Positions 13,084 through 24,481 of a stretch of 64,000 nt of DNA are shown in pieces; positions within the stretch are counted from its first letter, which is position 1, and every line of letters begins with the position of its first letter. This DNA comes from Porodaedalea pini (taxonomy: Eukaryota > Basidiomycota > Agaricomycetes > Hymenochaetales > Hymenochaetaceae). Position numbers and translations under genes: made by a program. The DNA is taken from NCBI GenBank assembly GCA_002794775.1, contig NBAY01000010.1, forward strand, positions 682,001-746,000, read 5' to 3'. The notes beneath the pieces were generated by a model, which saw nothing but the letters and a program-made list of their open reading frames with translations, made no database searches and had not been told where the DNA came from.

Positions 13084-15164
13084 TCAAGGCTCTTCGAAAA
13101 AGCAGAAAGGAGACCTACGCAATGACGCTCTCGACGCGTTACTATCGCCAACAGTCTTCACCCTAGCCCTTCCACGCTCCCTTATCTCCTCCTCCTCCTC
13201 CGAACGCTCTTCTTCCTCCTCACCTTCTTCTTCCTGCTCCTCCATCTCCATCTCCCCTTCACGCCCAGGTTCAGATGCAGACGCAAGTAAATTCCACGGC
13301 TCCGCAGGTAGCCCCGCGCCCACCTTCCCGTGGCGCTTCCTCCCACGGAACGAGCTCGCAAATCCCCCCGCAGCCGCGCTCATCCGCGACAGCGTCGTCA
13401 GCGACGGCAGCGACGGTCGCGGTGCAAACGCAGGCCGCGTATGTGCCGGACGCGCACGCGCTGGCGGTGGGTGTGGCAATGGGGGCACGCTCGTTGAGGT
13501 GTGTGAGGGCGAGAGCGGTGATGGAGATGGAGATGGAGTGTGTGGGTGAGCAATTGTGGGCAGCGGAGATGATATCGTTGCAGAGAGCGAGCGCAAGATT
13601 CGCCCTCGCGACTTTGTTGTTTCTGCCGCAGAGCCACTGGGAATTGGATTCGGATTGAGTGGGGACGCAGGCGTCGGTGGGGGCGGCGCCGGCACTGTTA
13701 TGGATGCAGCCGAAGCGGGAGACGCGATCGAAGTGGGGGAGAGACCCTCCCTCTCTCTATCCTCCGGTAACGCGCTAAACGCCTGGAAAACGGGTGTCCC
13801 AGGCATACTCGTGCTGCTCGCGGAGCTGAGGGACACAGTCGACGGGGATCGTGAGTGAGCAAGTGAACGCGGCGGGGAATGCATCGGTGTGTATGCCGGA
13901 GAATACGTAGGCGAGTTGACTGGTGGCGCAACCAAAGCAGGCGTGAAGGCGAAGGGATCGTCATCGAGGAGGTACGCGGATGGCGACTCGCGCCCTCCCG
14001 GAGCAGCAGAGCCAGAGGCCAGAGGAGGGTATGCATCAGGCATCGGCGGTACTGGTGTCGAGTTCGAAGTTGAGCTCGATGTCGATGCTGAGCTGTTCCC
14101 CCCAGCAAATGTCTGCGAGCGCCTCCGGCCGTAGAACGACCGTCCTCTCTCGCTCCGAGCACCCTCGTTCCCATTCCCATTCCCATCGGCGCCCGAGTCT
14201 GTTCCCGAGTTATTATTGGCGCTAGAAGTTGCACCTCCGGCCGGTACGGGCACCGCCTGTGCGCGGGGTCCTGGGACCAAGCCGAGTGGAGTCGTCTGCG
14301 CCTGGAGGGAGTGGAGGAACGAAGGGATAAAGAGTGTCTGCAGCGAGCGGCGCTCCTTCACCATCTTCTGCGCGCCGCGATTTTTCGCGCGGGATAGCTT
14401 CGCGAGATCACCGTTGGCGACGCTTCGCGAGCGGGAGCGCACGCTCTGCTCCAACGAAGGCGACGGTGTGTAAGCCGACTGCGAGGATGGAAGCGGGGTC
14501 GAGTGGGACGCGTCTGGGGAACGCGGCGGCTGTCAGAACGCGGTGATCAGTACTGTCTGATCGACGCGCCGATGATTTCAAAAGTCTTTTTTCCCCTATA
14601 TATGACAGCGAACGATGGCGACGCCGCTGCCCAACAGCCAACGCCAAAACGTAATTGCGCATCGGCAGGCACAAAACGTGGCCGTCGTCATCGAACGCAT
14701 ACATACATAGAAAATGTCGAAAATAACCTGATAAAAAAATAGATCCTTGGGGAAGAGACTCACGGAGAAGTAGCCTGCGCCGACGCCTGAGTGTTCTGAC
14801 TGGATATGGGTGGCAGCGCCGCTCTCTGCTAATCCAGCTGATCGCGCGGCGATATGCCACTCGTCGCGCGCGTGCGCGTGGTGGGGAATGGCAAGTGTGA
14901 GCGATGGCGGGGCGGAGCACGTTGCTTCGCGGGAGGTGCAGGTGCAGTCCTCCTTGCGTGTTCTTGGGGCTCGCAGTCGTCAGTGGCAAGAAGGCGGGCG
15001 TCAAGAAGCGCACCGTCGTTCTCGCTCTCGCTCTTCAATAAATGCGATTCGAGATTGGGCAGGCCCGGAAGCGCTCGAGGTGCGTCGTGCTGATCTGGCC
15101 TGCTGGGCGTGTGGGAGTCGATGGCGGCGTGAACGCGGTCAGACTCAGCATGCATCATCATCAT
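13084..15164 (-). CDS. Ser/Pro-rich exons, probably the N-terminus of the RA-PH protein
   Basis: ATG codons at 15155-15164 open MMMMHAESDRVHAAIDSHTP, which is open to about 14830 with a frame change that an intron must bridge. An exon near 14765-14870 reads DEWHIAARSAGLAESG and ends GYFS at GTGAGT. The next exon starts at about 14531 (PPRSPDASHSTPLPSSQSAY) and runs more than 1.4 kb through NGDLAKLSRAKNRGAQKMV, SLQTLFIPSFLHSL and long Ser/Pro/Ala tracts to an acidic tail (polyE) and a GTAGGT donor near 13120. There is no stop-and-promoter gap before the RA-PH exons, and composition and strand agree, so I infer one gene of about 2,000 residues. The junctions between 12.9 and 13.1 kb did not resolve by eye, so a separate gene is possible. 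Confidence 0.5.
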
Positions 15165-18100
15165 GCTAATAACGCGCGAGTTTTATGTTATATTGACGAG
15201 TGTGCCGTAAAAAGCCCCGTGCACAGCACCCGGCGCGGTTGTCGGCCAGTGCGCTGAGGAAAGAGGAAACTGCGGATATGCGCAGGCGTGGAGAGAAGAG
15301 AGAAGGAAGATGACATTCAATCCGGGTGTTAGTCCCGTGCTCGTGCGCGCTTCGATTCCCAGCTTTCACCTCTTCTTGTTTTCCATTTTTCTCTTCGTCA
15401 AGTCCAACGAACAAACCTGGATCACTGGATGCATGCTGTTTATGCGCATCGACATCTGCCAAATATTTTGAAAGCGGACGTAGTAGCCGGCGTCTCAATA
15501 TTTACATGTACATGTATTACCTGAACCTGAAGCATGGCAACCCACGTCAAATCTCCTCGGGGCCTCCACCGCCTGGTTTCACTGGATAAGCCATGGATTT
15601 ATATTTATATCTCTTCATTCAAAACATATCCAGCTCGAAAACATTTCTTCCGTTTGGCGTTCTCATGCATTGAGTGGAAAATTGTGCCAGTGGTAAACGT
15701 CACGTGCACTCGCCGCGCTCAAGGCCTCGGAAATTTTCAGGGGGGCGTGATTATTTCGTGTTACATCATCGAGAGGGCTCCTTTGCCCGAGATCCCTTTC
15801 TTTCTCTTTGCAATTGCATTGGAGGCTACGGATCTCAGCTCCGAGCCAATGCAACGTGACCCACACGTTCTTTCCATTTCGCGAGCTGCAAGATGATAAA
15901 GGAGATTGCTCGGCCTTGGAACGACAAACTCTGCACTGATGGTCAACAGCCGTCAATAATAGCAATAAATTCAGGACGACTTGTCACAGAACCCAGCAAC
16001 ACGTATAGCCTCTCCAAATCACACATCTGTCGAAACCCCGTTCCTAGCTTGGCAAACAAAATGGCATCTTCCGCCTCCTTGAACCAACCGCCGGCCTCTC
16101 GTCATACTCTATCCTCCGACGGGCGAGATAACTAATTATAATATCCGCGACCTGAGGAGATTGCGCGGGCTACGCCCATCCATGCGGGTCTCCTGACGAT
16201 CTCCCGTCCTCCACTCGGACCCCGCCGAGCCGCGGCGATAGCGAAATGCAATAAGTATGTATGTACTACCATCTCGATCCAGGTCGACTCGGAATAGGAT
16301 ATACAGTGAATACAAGGTCCCTATTTCAGTTCCGGAGGCAGGTACTAATTAACATTGTATCCCGTTCGACAAGGTCTAGGTCTGGAATTGTCTTTCTGCA
16401 ACCGACTCAATTAATGTCAATATTGCCTTGGTGAAAAAGCAAGCGGAAGTCAAATGGTTGACGGGACCTTGTAAGTCCTCCACGGCCAGATCCAGCATTA
16501 ATTCGCTCTATCCCCACCTAATGCAGATCCCAGATCCCAACCTACGATCCCTCACCTCGAACTAAAAAGACGCGCCCTTCGCATAATCCTCGAAATTAAG
16601 ATATAGAACAATGAGGTGTATACGGAGACGTGCCAATGTACTAAGCCACTGCTCGCTCCGGACCTCAGGCTTAACTCTGTCATCCACACTTACATACATA
16701 CAACACACCAAGCTCGACCCGACCCTCACAAACCGGGTCCGCCGCGCGCGTACATCACCCGCTGCAGGTCCGACGTCGTCTCCTGGATACGCGCCACATT
16801 CGATTCGAAGCGTCGCGCTGCGCCTGTAGAAGACAGGAACAAAGAACGAAGAACGAAGAACGAGTAGAGGGGATCAGAAGAGAGTACTGGAACTTCTCTC
16901 AAACAATCACTTTTTCCCTTTTTCTTCGCCCTCTCAGTGCCTACTTGCTATGCCCTCCTCCCCCCGAGTCTGAGTTGTTCTCGTAAGCACCCCGCGCTTC
17001 CGCCCACCGGCAGAAGAGACTAGCTGAAACGTCAATTAACAGCCGCTCTTCGGATCGCTGGACAGAACTTGAATCATCATACAGGACATAGCAACTCCAT
17101 CCTGGTGGTGTGTCTACGTTCTCGCTCCTTCGAAATTACCGTTTTTTCTTTCTCAGCTACTGTCCGGAGAGAGAGAGAATGAGAAAGAAAGAATTAACAT
17201 CGGGACATGTGACCCTATTCATTCCGAGCAAACGGATTTCTGACAAAGATCTGGAAAGTGTTCTCGTCGACGTCGGACTCGGAGTAGACCAAACCGCACT
17301 GAGTAAGTCCGACTCAATCCTCATATTGTCTCATGACTCCCTCGCTCTGACCCTCCTACCTATTCCGAGTCTCCTACTATTCGTCATTGACGTTTACAAC
17401 TCACCCTCGCTTCCGCTCGCGAAAGCATCATCCGAGTCAGTCTACACTCAAAGGTAGATGAGAAAAAAAAATAAATACCAAGACGAGATACAAGATCCAT
17501 CACAAAAAGGTGCGTAAATCCACCACGCATCCAATTGGTACTAGTCGAAGTCCCTTCATCAGCAGATACCAGATCCGCCATGTAAATCTCTCCAGTTACT
17601 ACTTACCCAATCCCTCCCGGTCAAAGTAAGCTTCACCGAGACTCGGACACGCGTGCGGAGTCGATCCTCCCTCCCCCCCGCATGGACACACAACTGATGC
17701 ACATGAAACGAGATCTGAATCAACGAGAAAGATATTTGGTCAAAGCGGTTGGTGGATGACCATCCTCGGGACCGGGATTTCATCAAGTGTCTTTAATGCG
17801 GATGATGCAGCACGTCTATTGCTCTCCAGTTTCCGAATGCAACGCTCGTCTCGGCTTCAAATTGAAGGAAGTGGGTACTGTGACCTAGTTTCGGGAAGAC
17901 TGGGCCGTGTATTTGTACTCGTGAGTCCTACGTATGGAGCTCCATCGGTACGTCTGAAAGCCTTTCTCTGCGCAGGTATCCAACTCGGCTCAGTGGCAAA
18001 GAGAAGACCTTACGTCCGGTCCGATCCTTAAAGAATTAAAAAAAACTGTCTCTGTATCGGAGTTTGAGTTCGAAAACAGGGCAGTAACCCCCACGCACAG

Positions 18101-18317
18101 GCCCACTACTTTCTGATTATCTTGTTCACGGTCTCTGACTTTCTGAGGTCTCGTCGCTTTGGAAAGTTGATGGTCTATGGGGTTCGTGAGCAACTTTCCT
18201 GCTAAGGTTGCGGTATACCGTATACAGCATTGAAGCGTCGATCTCGAGAAGTCTCCAGAAAACTCTAACAAGATCGACGACGCTTCCATTTCAGGTAGTT
18301 ATGATGACAAATCATTC
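15165..18317. other. Long intergenic region, about 3.1 kb
   Basis: Contains only short open frames on both strands with no family motif (for example 17110-17457 + and 17384-17581 -). The left end should carry the promoter of the minus-strand giant gene, and the right end that of the heat-shock gene. I see no tRNA, no repeat with clear borders and no transposon end. A non-coding RNA or small intron-rich gene cannot be excluded. Confidence 0.4.
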
Positions 18318-18347
18318 TTCAGGAATGTTCTTCCGAATCTTCGCGAG
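18318..18347 (+). promoter_or_regulatory. Heat-shock elements
   Basis: TTCagGAAtgTTC at 18318-18330 is a perfect three-unit heat-shock element. It is followed at once by GAAtcTTCgcGAG at 18335-18347, two perfect units and one near-unit. Spacing and position, about 70-100 bp upstream of the TATA box, fit binding by heat-shock factor Hsf1 for the adjacent small heat-shock gene. Confidence 0.85.
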
Positions 18348-18414
18348 TCTTGTGGGTGGCTCCCCGCCCCACTTAACTCTCTTCATTCTCTAGAGAGTTC
18401 TCCTGGCTAAAAGG

Positions 18415-18422
18415 TATAAATA
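18415..18422 (+). promoter_or_regulatory. TATA box of the HSP20 gene
   Basis: TATAAATA lies 98 nt upstream of the start codon, which leaves room for a leader of about 65-70 nt that is A/C-rich, typical of strongly expressed fungal genes. Confidence 0.75.
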
Positions 18423-18519
18423 TGCAGCCTGTCAGTGCTAAACGTCCTCAGAAATTATCCAAACAAACCAACACTCGATAACTACAAACTACTCTACACT
18501 CTAACACAGACTCACAACT

Positions 18520-19059
18520 ATGTCTTCCGTCTACTTCTACGAACCTTTCTTCTCCCTCAACGACTTTCAGCGCTTCTTCGACGACGCCTTTGATCGCGCG
18601 CCCTCCGAGCGCCAGCTCACGACCCGTGACGCGGCGCCGCAGCCGCGCTCGCTCGCGCGCGGGTTCCAGCCGCGCATGGACATCCACGAGTCGCCCGAGT
18701 CGAACGTCGTGACCGCGTCGCTCGAGCTGCCCGGACTGACCAGAGAAAACGTCTCGATCGACGTCCAGCCTGGCCGCCTCATCGTGTCCGGCGAGCAGAC
18801 GATCTCGAATGACTATGACGAGAAGGGATTCGTACACCGCGAGAGACGCACTGGCCGCTTCGAGCGCTCGTTGCCGCTCCCTACTGGCACTAAGGTAAGA
18901 TATAGATTTTCTTGACTTTTGTTGTGCCTCGGAATTTCGTGAGCTAACGTTTGTTTGTAGTCGGCTGACATCAAGGCGTCGATGGAGAATGGTGTTTTGA
19001 CTATCACCTTCCCTAAGACCTCTCCGGAGCAAGCGCCGCAGAAGATTACTATTGCTTAA
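18520..19059 (+). CDS. Small heat-shock protein, HSP20/alpha-crystallin family
   Basis: An ATP-independent holdase chaperone of 157 residues in two exons. Exon 1 (18520-18894) starts MSSVYFYEPFFSLNDFQRFF and the alpha-crystallin domain begins at FQPRMDIHESPESNVVTASL, continuing through ELPGLTRENVSIDVQPGRLIV and GRFERSLPLPTGTK. Intron 18895-18960 (GTAAGA..TTTGTAG) is followed by exon 2, SADIKASMENGVLTITFPK, which contains the diagnostic A-x-x-x-N-G-V-L motif and a short C-terminal tail ending KITIA. Length and domain order are normal for fungal cytosolic HSP20. The promoter carries perfect heat-shock elements and a TATA box. The 235-codon open frame on the opposite strand is a shadow. Confidence 0.95.
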
Positions 19060-19346
19060 GCAGCAATATTTGTCGTCCCTATTGCACCCGATAACATCCC
19101 ATCTCACTAAAAACCATTGGGAGGAATAGCTGTATGACAGTCTTATCGCTTGCATTTCATGTATTATGTTTCAAATTGTAAATCAGAGCAATTGATGTAT
19201 TTCTACATTTAACGTCGTGCATGGATGAAATGGAAAGTCTTATTTCTGAACGTAAGGATGACATTCTGCACGCATCGTTTCAAGTCTGCCACATCACCTC
19301 GCTACAAAGTTTATAGAGCTGTTGAGGGCCCGGACAGAATAAAAAC

Positions 19347-20804
19347 CTATTTTGACGTTGCACGGCTTCCTGCGACGCCACTCTTCACAATGAGACAGAA
19401 AAGGCCGTGAACGTGCTCGGCTCCAGGCTCGTTTCCATATGTCGCAAAAGTTGCCTCCAAAGCATTGGATCGCGTCCTTTCTGTTACCCAATGAACCTCG
19501 AAATCGGGCTTCCCCTCGGGCTCATGCAAAGAGTATCCAGTCATTTTGATCATTTTCGCATCGAAATTGTGCATCAGATGGACTTTCAGAGGCTCGTCCA
19601 AATCCAAGAGCAGACGTCCATTGATGTCGGTCTCCCGCTTCACGGGCACCTCATCCCTGCAATATGAATCACCATCATAGGAGATCCTGAGAGACGTCTC
19701 GAGATCGAGGACCTGACATGCCTTCATGATCATAACATCGCTGCCTTTCAGGCTTCGTACGAGGAACTCCAACGTGCTTGTATCCTTCGGCTTGATCTCG
19801 ACGGGGTACTCGTGCCGCAGACCAAAGCCGAGATAACCGCCCTTGGGAAGGAACTCGTCATCGTCGAGGAGTGCCTGCAACGCGTCCTTGACAAGATATT
19901 GGTTTGCGGGGACTGATTTGAGCAACTGTGCGTTTCTGAATGCCGCATCGTCGTTGAAATACAGGTTGTACGTGAGTGTTACGCGATAGCCCCGACTTGA
20001 CGGGTGTAATAGCATGCTCGACATCGCTATGTACATATGAGGATCGGATGGATGTCTCTGAATGAGCTTTCGCGGAGTCGAAGTTCCACTCCTTTCCATC
20101 GTGGCGCAAAGCTAAGGCACCGCCCTCATGCGAAGTTGGCAACACGACAACGAGAGACCCAAACATCGTCGTGCCACGCGGAGCGTATATAGTTTGAGGA
20201 ACGTGCTTGCTTACGATTAAGTCCGCGCTAGTATCTGAATGGTCCTTGTGCGACTTAAAGAACGAGTCCTTGCCTTGAAGTCGAAATCGTGAGACCAGCT
20301 CCTACAGTCGAATAGAAGAAGAGTGGCCAACGCACCGTAGACATTTAATTTGTAAAGCTCGGCCTTGATGGGCCTGTGTCCATCATGACCTTCAAGAAGG
20401 TTGTAGCGGACAGCAGCCATGAGGCCAGAGCGCTCAGCTCGACATCAATCTTTGAGGAGAAATACGCGGTGTCCATTTTTCCCGTCTTGCGGTACGACTC
20501 GTCGAGGATGTTTTCCTGGTTGTGGCCAAAAGTTGCCTTATCGCACGAGTTCGAGAGGTGCTTCAGAGCATCTTCATCGACATTGCTGAAGTCAATGCGC
20601 CTGCAGCTAATGAACAGATGAGTAAGTCGTCGAATAGAGAGGGATATATGCCCTGAATGCGACTAACCTCCCGGGTTCCTCTTTTCCGTAGAAAATTACG
20701 AGGTCTTCTGCATGCAGAGGCAGAGTTCCAGCGGAATATGGTGGTTTTGAATCGACGATAGCGGACCTGAGAGTTTGGAGCTGAGCTTCAATGGGCGGAG
20801 ACAT
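19347..20804 (-). pseudogene. 2OG-Fe(II) oxygenase-like gene, paralogue A, decayed
   Basis: Same family as the intact copies at 23.1-24.5 kb and 29.3-30.9 kb. Start ATG 20804 (MSPPIEAQLQTLRSAIVDSK), first intron and the RIDFSNV exon are conserved. Several breaks relative to the paralogues are visible. (1) Five extra bases (CTGAG) in GTCGAG-CTGAG-CGCTCT at about 20,434 shift the frame just before the conserved AAVRYNLLEGHD block. (2) About 57 extra bases between the HKD motif and PRGTTMFG (about 20,184-20,240), in frame. (3) A loss of about 17 bases between PHMYIA and SDVEHA (about 20,030). (4) One extra G in KSG/GYRV (about 19,998). The 3' part (YNLYFNDDAAF to GVAGSRATSK, stop 19347) is open. 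An HxD and second His remain but not in one frame. It may be transcribed but should not make a full enzyme. Confidence 0.75.
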
Positions 20805-21460
20805 TTTTGAGTAAGACGTCTTGTAGAAAGCAGAGATGGCATCCTGGATATTATAAAGGCTTCAGCCCCTGCGCCAGAGCCAATCATAGAGGTCAGAAAC
20901 CCCCTTGTTTTTTTGTTTTTTTTCGAGCACCTTGAAGGTTGAACAGAGTACACGAGGTAAACTCCGGGGCTAATCAAATGCACAAATTGCGCCTCCGTGC
21001 CGACAGCGCGTCGCTTGCCTCTCTCCTCCCCTTACCGCGATATTTCGAGCGATCTAACCTAAAAGTTTGACGTCAATGCGCTGGACGTTCACAGCATGGT
21101 CCTCCAGATTGCCTCATACAGCTTCGGTCTGACCATATAGTGTAGGTCTCTGACCATGTCGTCCTCACGTTCGAGAGTCGCAGTCCTGAGTTTCGAATGT
21201 CCTTGTGTCTGTAGCTCTCTGTTAGTGTGGTCACCAAATACAGCTTGCTTTTATGTTCGTGTTGCACAATCGCACGTGATATCAGGTGCTGGCATAGGTG
21301 TAGTCGTCGTTAATAATCATAGAAAGCAGTGTCACTGTCACCACTGAGCCTGAACACAATGCAGTTGAGAATGATGTATGATTGCACTGGAACTAACTAC
21401 AGGAGACAGGACGCTAACATAAAACTATGAAAGAGGGGAGCAAACGATGCCTTAGCCTAA
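20805..21460. other. Intergenic, about 0.65 kb
   Basis: Spacer between the pseudogene start and the stop of the HNH gene. Nothing recognised. Confidence 0.4.
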
Positions 21461-22750
21461 TCACACACCTCGTACCCACGACTCCGTTTCCCGCATCTTC
21501 CTCCGCCTTTCCTCCTCCTCCATCGCTCTGTCATGCGCCTCCATTTCCGCTATCGACGTATTATTCGCCCATAAGCTTATTATCATTATGCAGTCCAAGG
21601 CGTCAAGGGGCTCTTGCGACTTGTCGCGAGTCTTGCCAGACCCGCGCCGTTCATATCGTTCCTTGCGCTGCGCGGCCTGGACTTGTTTCTTCATCTGAGC
21701 ATCCTGCTTGGCTTTCTCGCCGGCGGGATCTTCTCCGCGTTTAAGCTCGTCGTCACCAAACAGTCTTTTCCTCTCGTCCTCGACAAATTTATTTGGGCGG
21801 ACTCCCCAACAACTGAACAGATTGCACGCATAGACGACATCAAAGATGAAGTCTTCTGGTCGACGGCTTGCGATTAGGCTGGATGAACTCCCGTGGGAAC
21901 AGACGCGGAGATCAAATTCATCTGTACTGAAACAGTGGAGCGTAACGCGGTACGCTTCCGCGTCGTTTTCATCTTGCCCGTTCAGAACGACTTCGGTTGA
22001 TTTGAGAGCGTAATTTGGAGTCTTCAAGCGTCTCTTTAGTAGCAGGCTTGTTTGCAATGAGTCATGGAAGATGAACCTTCAGGAAAGCAACCATTTTCGT
22101 GTCCAAACTGCGGTGAATACCTGAGTAAAGCAACAGAACATCTTTTGCGTCATCGATATCGATAGCACTACCCACATCACCACGAAGTCTGTAGAGCTCC
22201 CGCATGTACTGTGAAGTAATGTGAGCCAATCGATGCTTGACGACGTTTCCCGTTCAACAGACTCACGCTATCGCCTCTGTTGCGAGAAACAAGATGGCAA
22301 GCATCGCAGGCGCTCTGAGGTGCCCTGATGAATGGGCACCTGCCATAGGCGGCTTTTGCATCGTCTCTAATATGGATCGCTGTTGTCGAATCTGAAGTCA
22401 GGCTAGCCTGGGGACTGCAACCAGGAGGTCCAGTCGAACAGCACAGGTTCCTCATTTATACGATAATTAAACCTGTCACCAGCTTCAACTTGGAGTTCCA
22501 GATCGTAGAAGTGCGGTTCTTGTCCCTCTGTTGACGAGTCGGACGGTGGGACGAGGACGAGTTCGCCCTCCTTTCCAGTGATGGCAAATCCCGTGTACTG
22601 AAGCCATTTTCGTGGTTTTGTTGAGTTCTGAGGGAACGCCGCATGAGGAATTCTCAAGAGAAGAATTGGTTCTTGAAAGTTGGGAGATTGTATGGATAGG
22701 AAGACATGTTCAGAATCAGATGCAGCTGTAGAGGGTTCCATCGTGGTCAT
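21461..22750 (-). CDS. HNH-domain protein (HNH_2-like, basidiomycete type)
   Basis: Exons read in order: FLSIQSPNFQEPILLLRIPH and GEGELVLVPPSD-like text in the first exon; then HIRDDAKAAYGRCPFIRAPQ, SACDACHLVSRNRGDS; then after a GTGAGT intron YMRELYRLRGDVGSAIDIDD with LLLYSGIHRSLDTKMVAFLK; then DENDAEAYRVTLHCFSTDEF and a charged Lys/Glu coiled-coil tail to TGA 21461. The C..AH...(about 35 residues)...G-I-H-R-x-L-D pattern is the HNH_2 signature common in basidiomycete genomes, where such proteins are numerous and mostly uncharacterised. The last intron acceptor (before TPNYALKSTEVV) keeps frame. The join between exon 1 (..FDWTSW) and the HIRDD exon near 22,410 does not resolve with a normal-length intron, so a frameshift there is possible. 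ATG 22750 and 22741 are both plausible starts; the open frame upstream uses TTG. Confidence 0.65.
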
Positions 22751-23123
22751 GCATATGGTCCTCAAGCTTGTCTGTCTCGTGCTTTAGGTGACTAGTCATA
22801 CTGTGACGTTACATTGACCGTCTACTTGTCACCGTGCGAAGCGCATACAACACAAGGTCGGCTCTATCAGAAGAGGGGATTGTGTCTGAAGTCGGTGGAA
22901 GAATGCTGGGAACGGCCTGGAGGCCGTGCAGTTAGCACCGTTTAAAGCATGCTAATTACAGGAAATTGTTTCGAGTCGTAAGCTGCACTCGGCTCTTGGC
23001 CTGAATGTAATGATGCTCTAAACTCAATTACGCTGTGGCCATAATGAATATGATGTGTGCTATTGGCATTGAAGTGGGGCAGACTATTTACTGTCGTTGA
23101 GATGCATATATTATTATACCTAC
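22751..23123. other. Intergenic
   Basis: Between the HNH gene start and the stop of oxygenase paralogue B. Nothing recognised. Confidence 0.4.
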
Positions 23124-24481
23124 TCACTCCGCCGTTTCACGCTTGCCTGCACGTCCAATTTCTACAATAAGACAGAATTGGCCATAGATGTACTCGACGG
23201 ATGGCTCGTTCCCATTGGCCGCGTAAGCCGTGTTTACCATATTGTAGTTCGTCTTGCTGGTTACCCAATGAACCTCCATGCCAGGCTCGTTACTGTCCGG
23301 GTCTTTTACTTCGTCGGCGCCATATTCATACACCAGGTAGCGCCCGATCGAGTCATCCTCGTTAACATAATAAGTGAGGTCGACTTCTCCGTCCATGAGG
23401 ACCTCGGGCTCATTATCAGCGTCGTCTTGATAGGAAACCTTGAGGGTCGCGTCCAGCCCAAGCTCCTCGCACACTTTCAGAAGTAGTGCATCATTGCCCT
23501 TGAGACAGTTGTAGTCCAGTTTGCTCGCACGACCCCTCCTGGTATCAATGGGATACTCATGACGCAGGCCAAAGCCGAGATAGCCACCGTCAGGAAGAAA
23601 CTCGTCATCTTCGAGGAGCTTCTTAAACGCGTTCAACACGACTGCTTCGTTTGCGGGGAGCGTCTTGAACATTTGTGGCCCCGTGAATGTTGCAGAATTT
23701 TCGACATATAGATTGTACGTGAGGGAAACTCGATAGCCCGATCTAACGCGCCCGACCTCATGCTCAACATCGCTGAATAAGGCGGCATACGCGATACGTG
23801 GTTGAGAACCAGTAACTTTCGACAGCGCCTCTGCAGCATCGAATTTCCACTCCTCGCCGTGGCGAATAAATAAAGTGCCGCCCTCGTGCGGAGTCGGAAG
23901 CACGAGGACAAGGGATCCGAACATCGTTGTGCCTCTTGGTGTGTCTTTGTGAGGTTTGAAGAACGCATCCTTGCCTTTGGGTTGTTGAATATGAGAACGC
24001 AGCATCCGAGCAGAATGTTCAACACACCGTAGACATTCAACTTATATAGCTCAGCCCTAATGGGCTTGGTACTGTTATGTCCTTCAAGCAGGTCGTAACG
24101 AACAGCGTTCATAAAGCCCAAACGCTCGACATCTATTTTCGTGGAGAAATCTGCGCTGTCGAGCTTGCCGGCTTTGCGATATTCTTCATCCAGGACGTCT
24201 TCCGTGTTACGTCCGAAAGTCGCCTTGTCGCATGTGTCCGATAGATGCTTTAGGGCACCCTCGCTCACGTTGCTGAAGTCGATTCGCCTGGTGCCCGGAT
24301 AAGCCACAAGAAATAAGTAAATCGATCGATGAACAGCAAGCATCTCGGGGACTGACCTTCCAACATCCTCCTTACCGTAGTAAAGAATGAGGTCCTCGGC
24401 CTGGACAGGTAGCGTCCCAGCACAGTACGGTGGTTTGGCGTCGACGAGAGCGGATCTGAGAGCTTCGATGCGATCAGGCAT
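23124..24481 (-). CDS. 2OG-Fe(II) oxygenase-like protein, paralogue B
   Basis: Three exons. ATG 24481 gives MPDRIEALRSALVDAKPPYC, then AEDLILYYGKEDVGR. The second exon (24287-24028) has RIDFSNVSEGALKHLSDTCD, KIDVERLGFMNAVRYDLLEG and ELYKLNVYG. The last exon begins GKDAFFKPHKDTPRGTTMFG and continues SLVLVLPTPHEGGTL, LFSDVEHEVGRVRSGYRVSL to stop TGA 23124. H-K-D would be the HxD iron ligand pair, the His of DVEHEV the third ligand, and Arg of SGYR the 2-oxoglutarate contact, in the usual order for prolyl-hydroxylase-type Fe2OG domains. About 410 residues, no signal peptide. Substrate unknown. It is the best preserved minus-strand copy and shares both intron positions with paralogues A and C. 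Confidence 0.75.

Noticed and set aside
15340..15370. Possible tRNA B-box (TTCGATTCCC)
   Set aside because: No matching A-box or cloverleaf arms nearby.
17110..17581. Possible small genes in the 15-18-kb spacer
   Set aside because: Short, unsupported by motif, and splice signals could be chained in several ways. Not enough to call.
18448..19155. 235-codon open frame on the minus strand over the HSP20 gene
   Set aside because: Mirrors the G+C-rich HSP20 exon and its intron; Arg/Leu-rich with no motif. The plus-strand gene has full family match and promoter.
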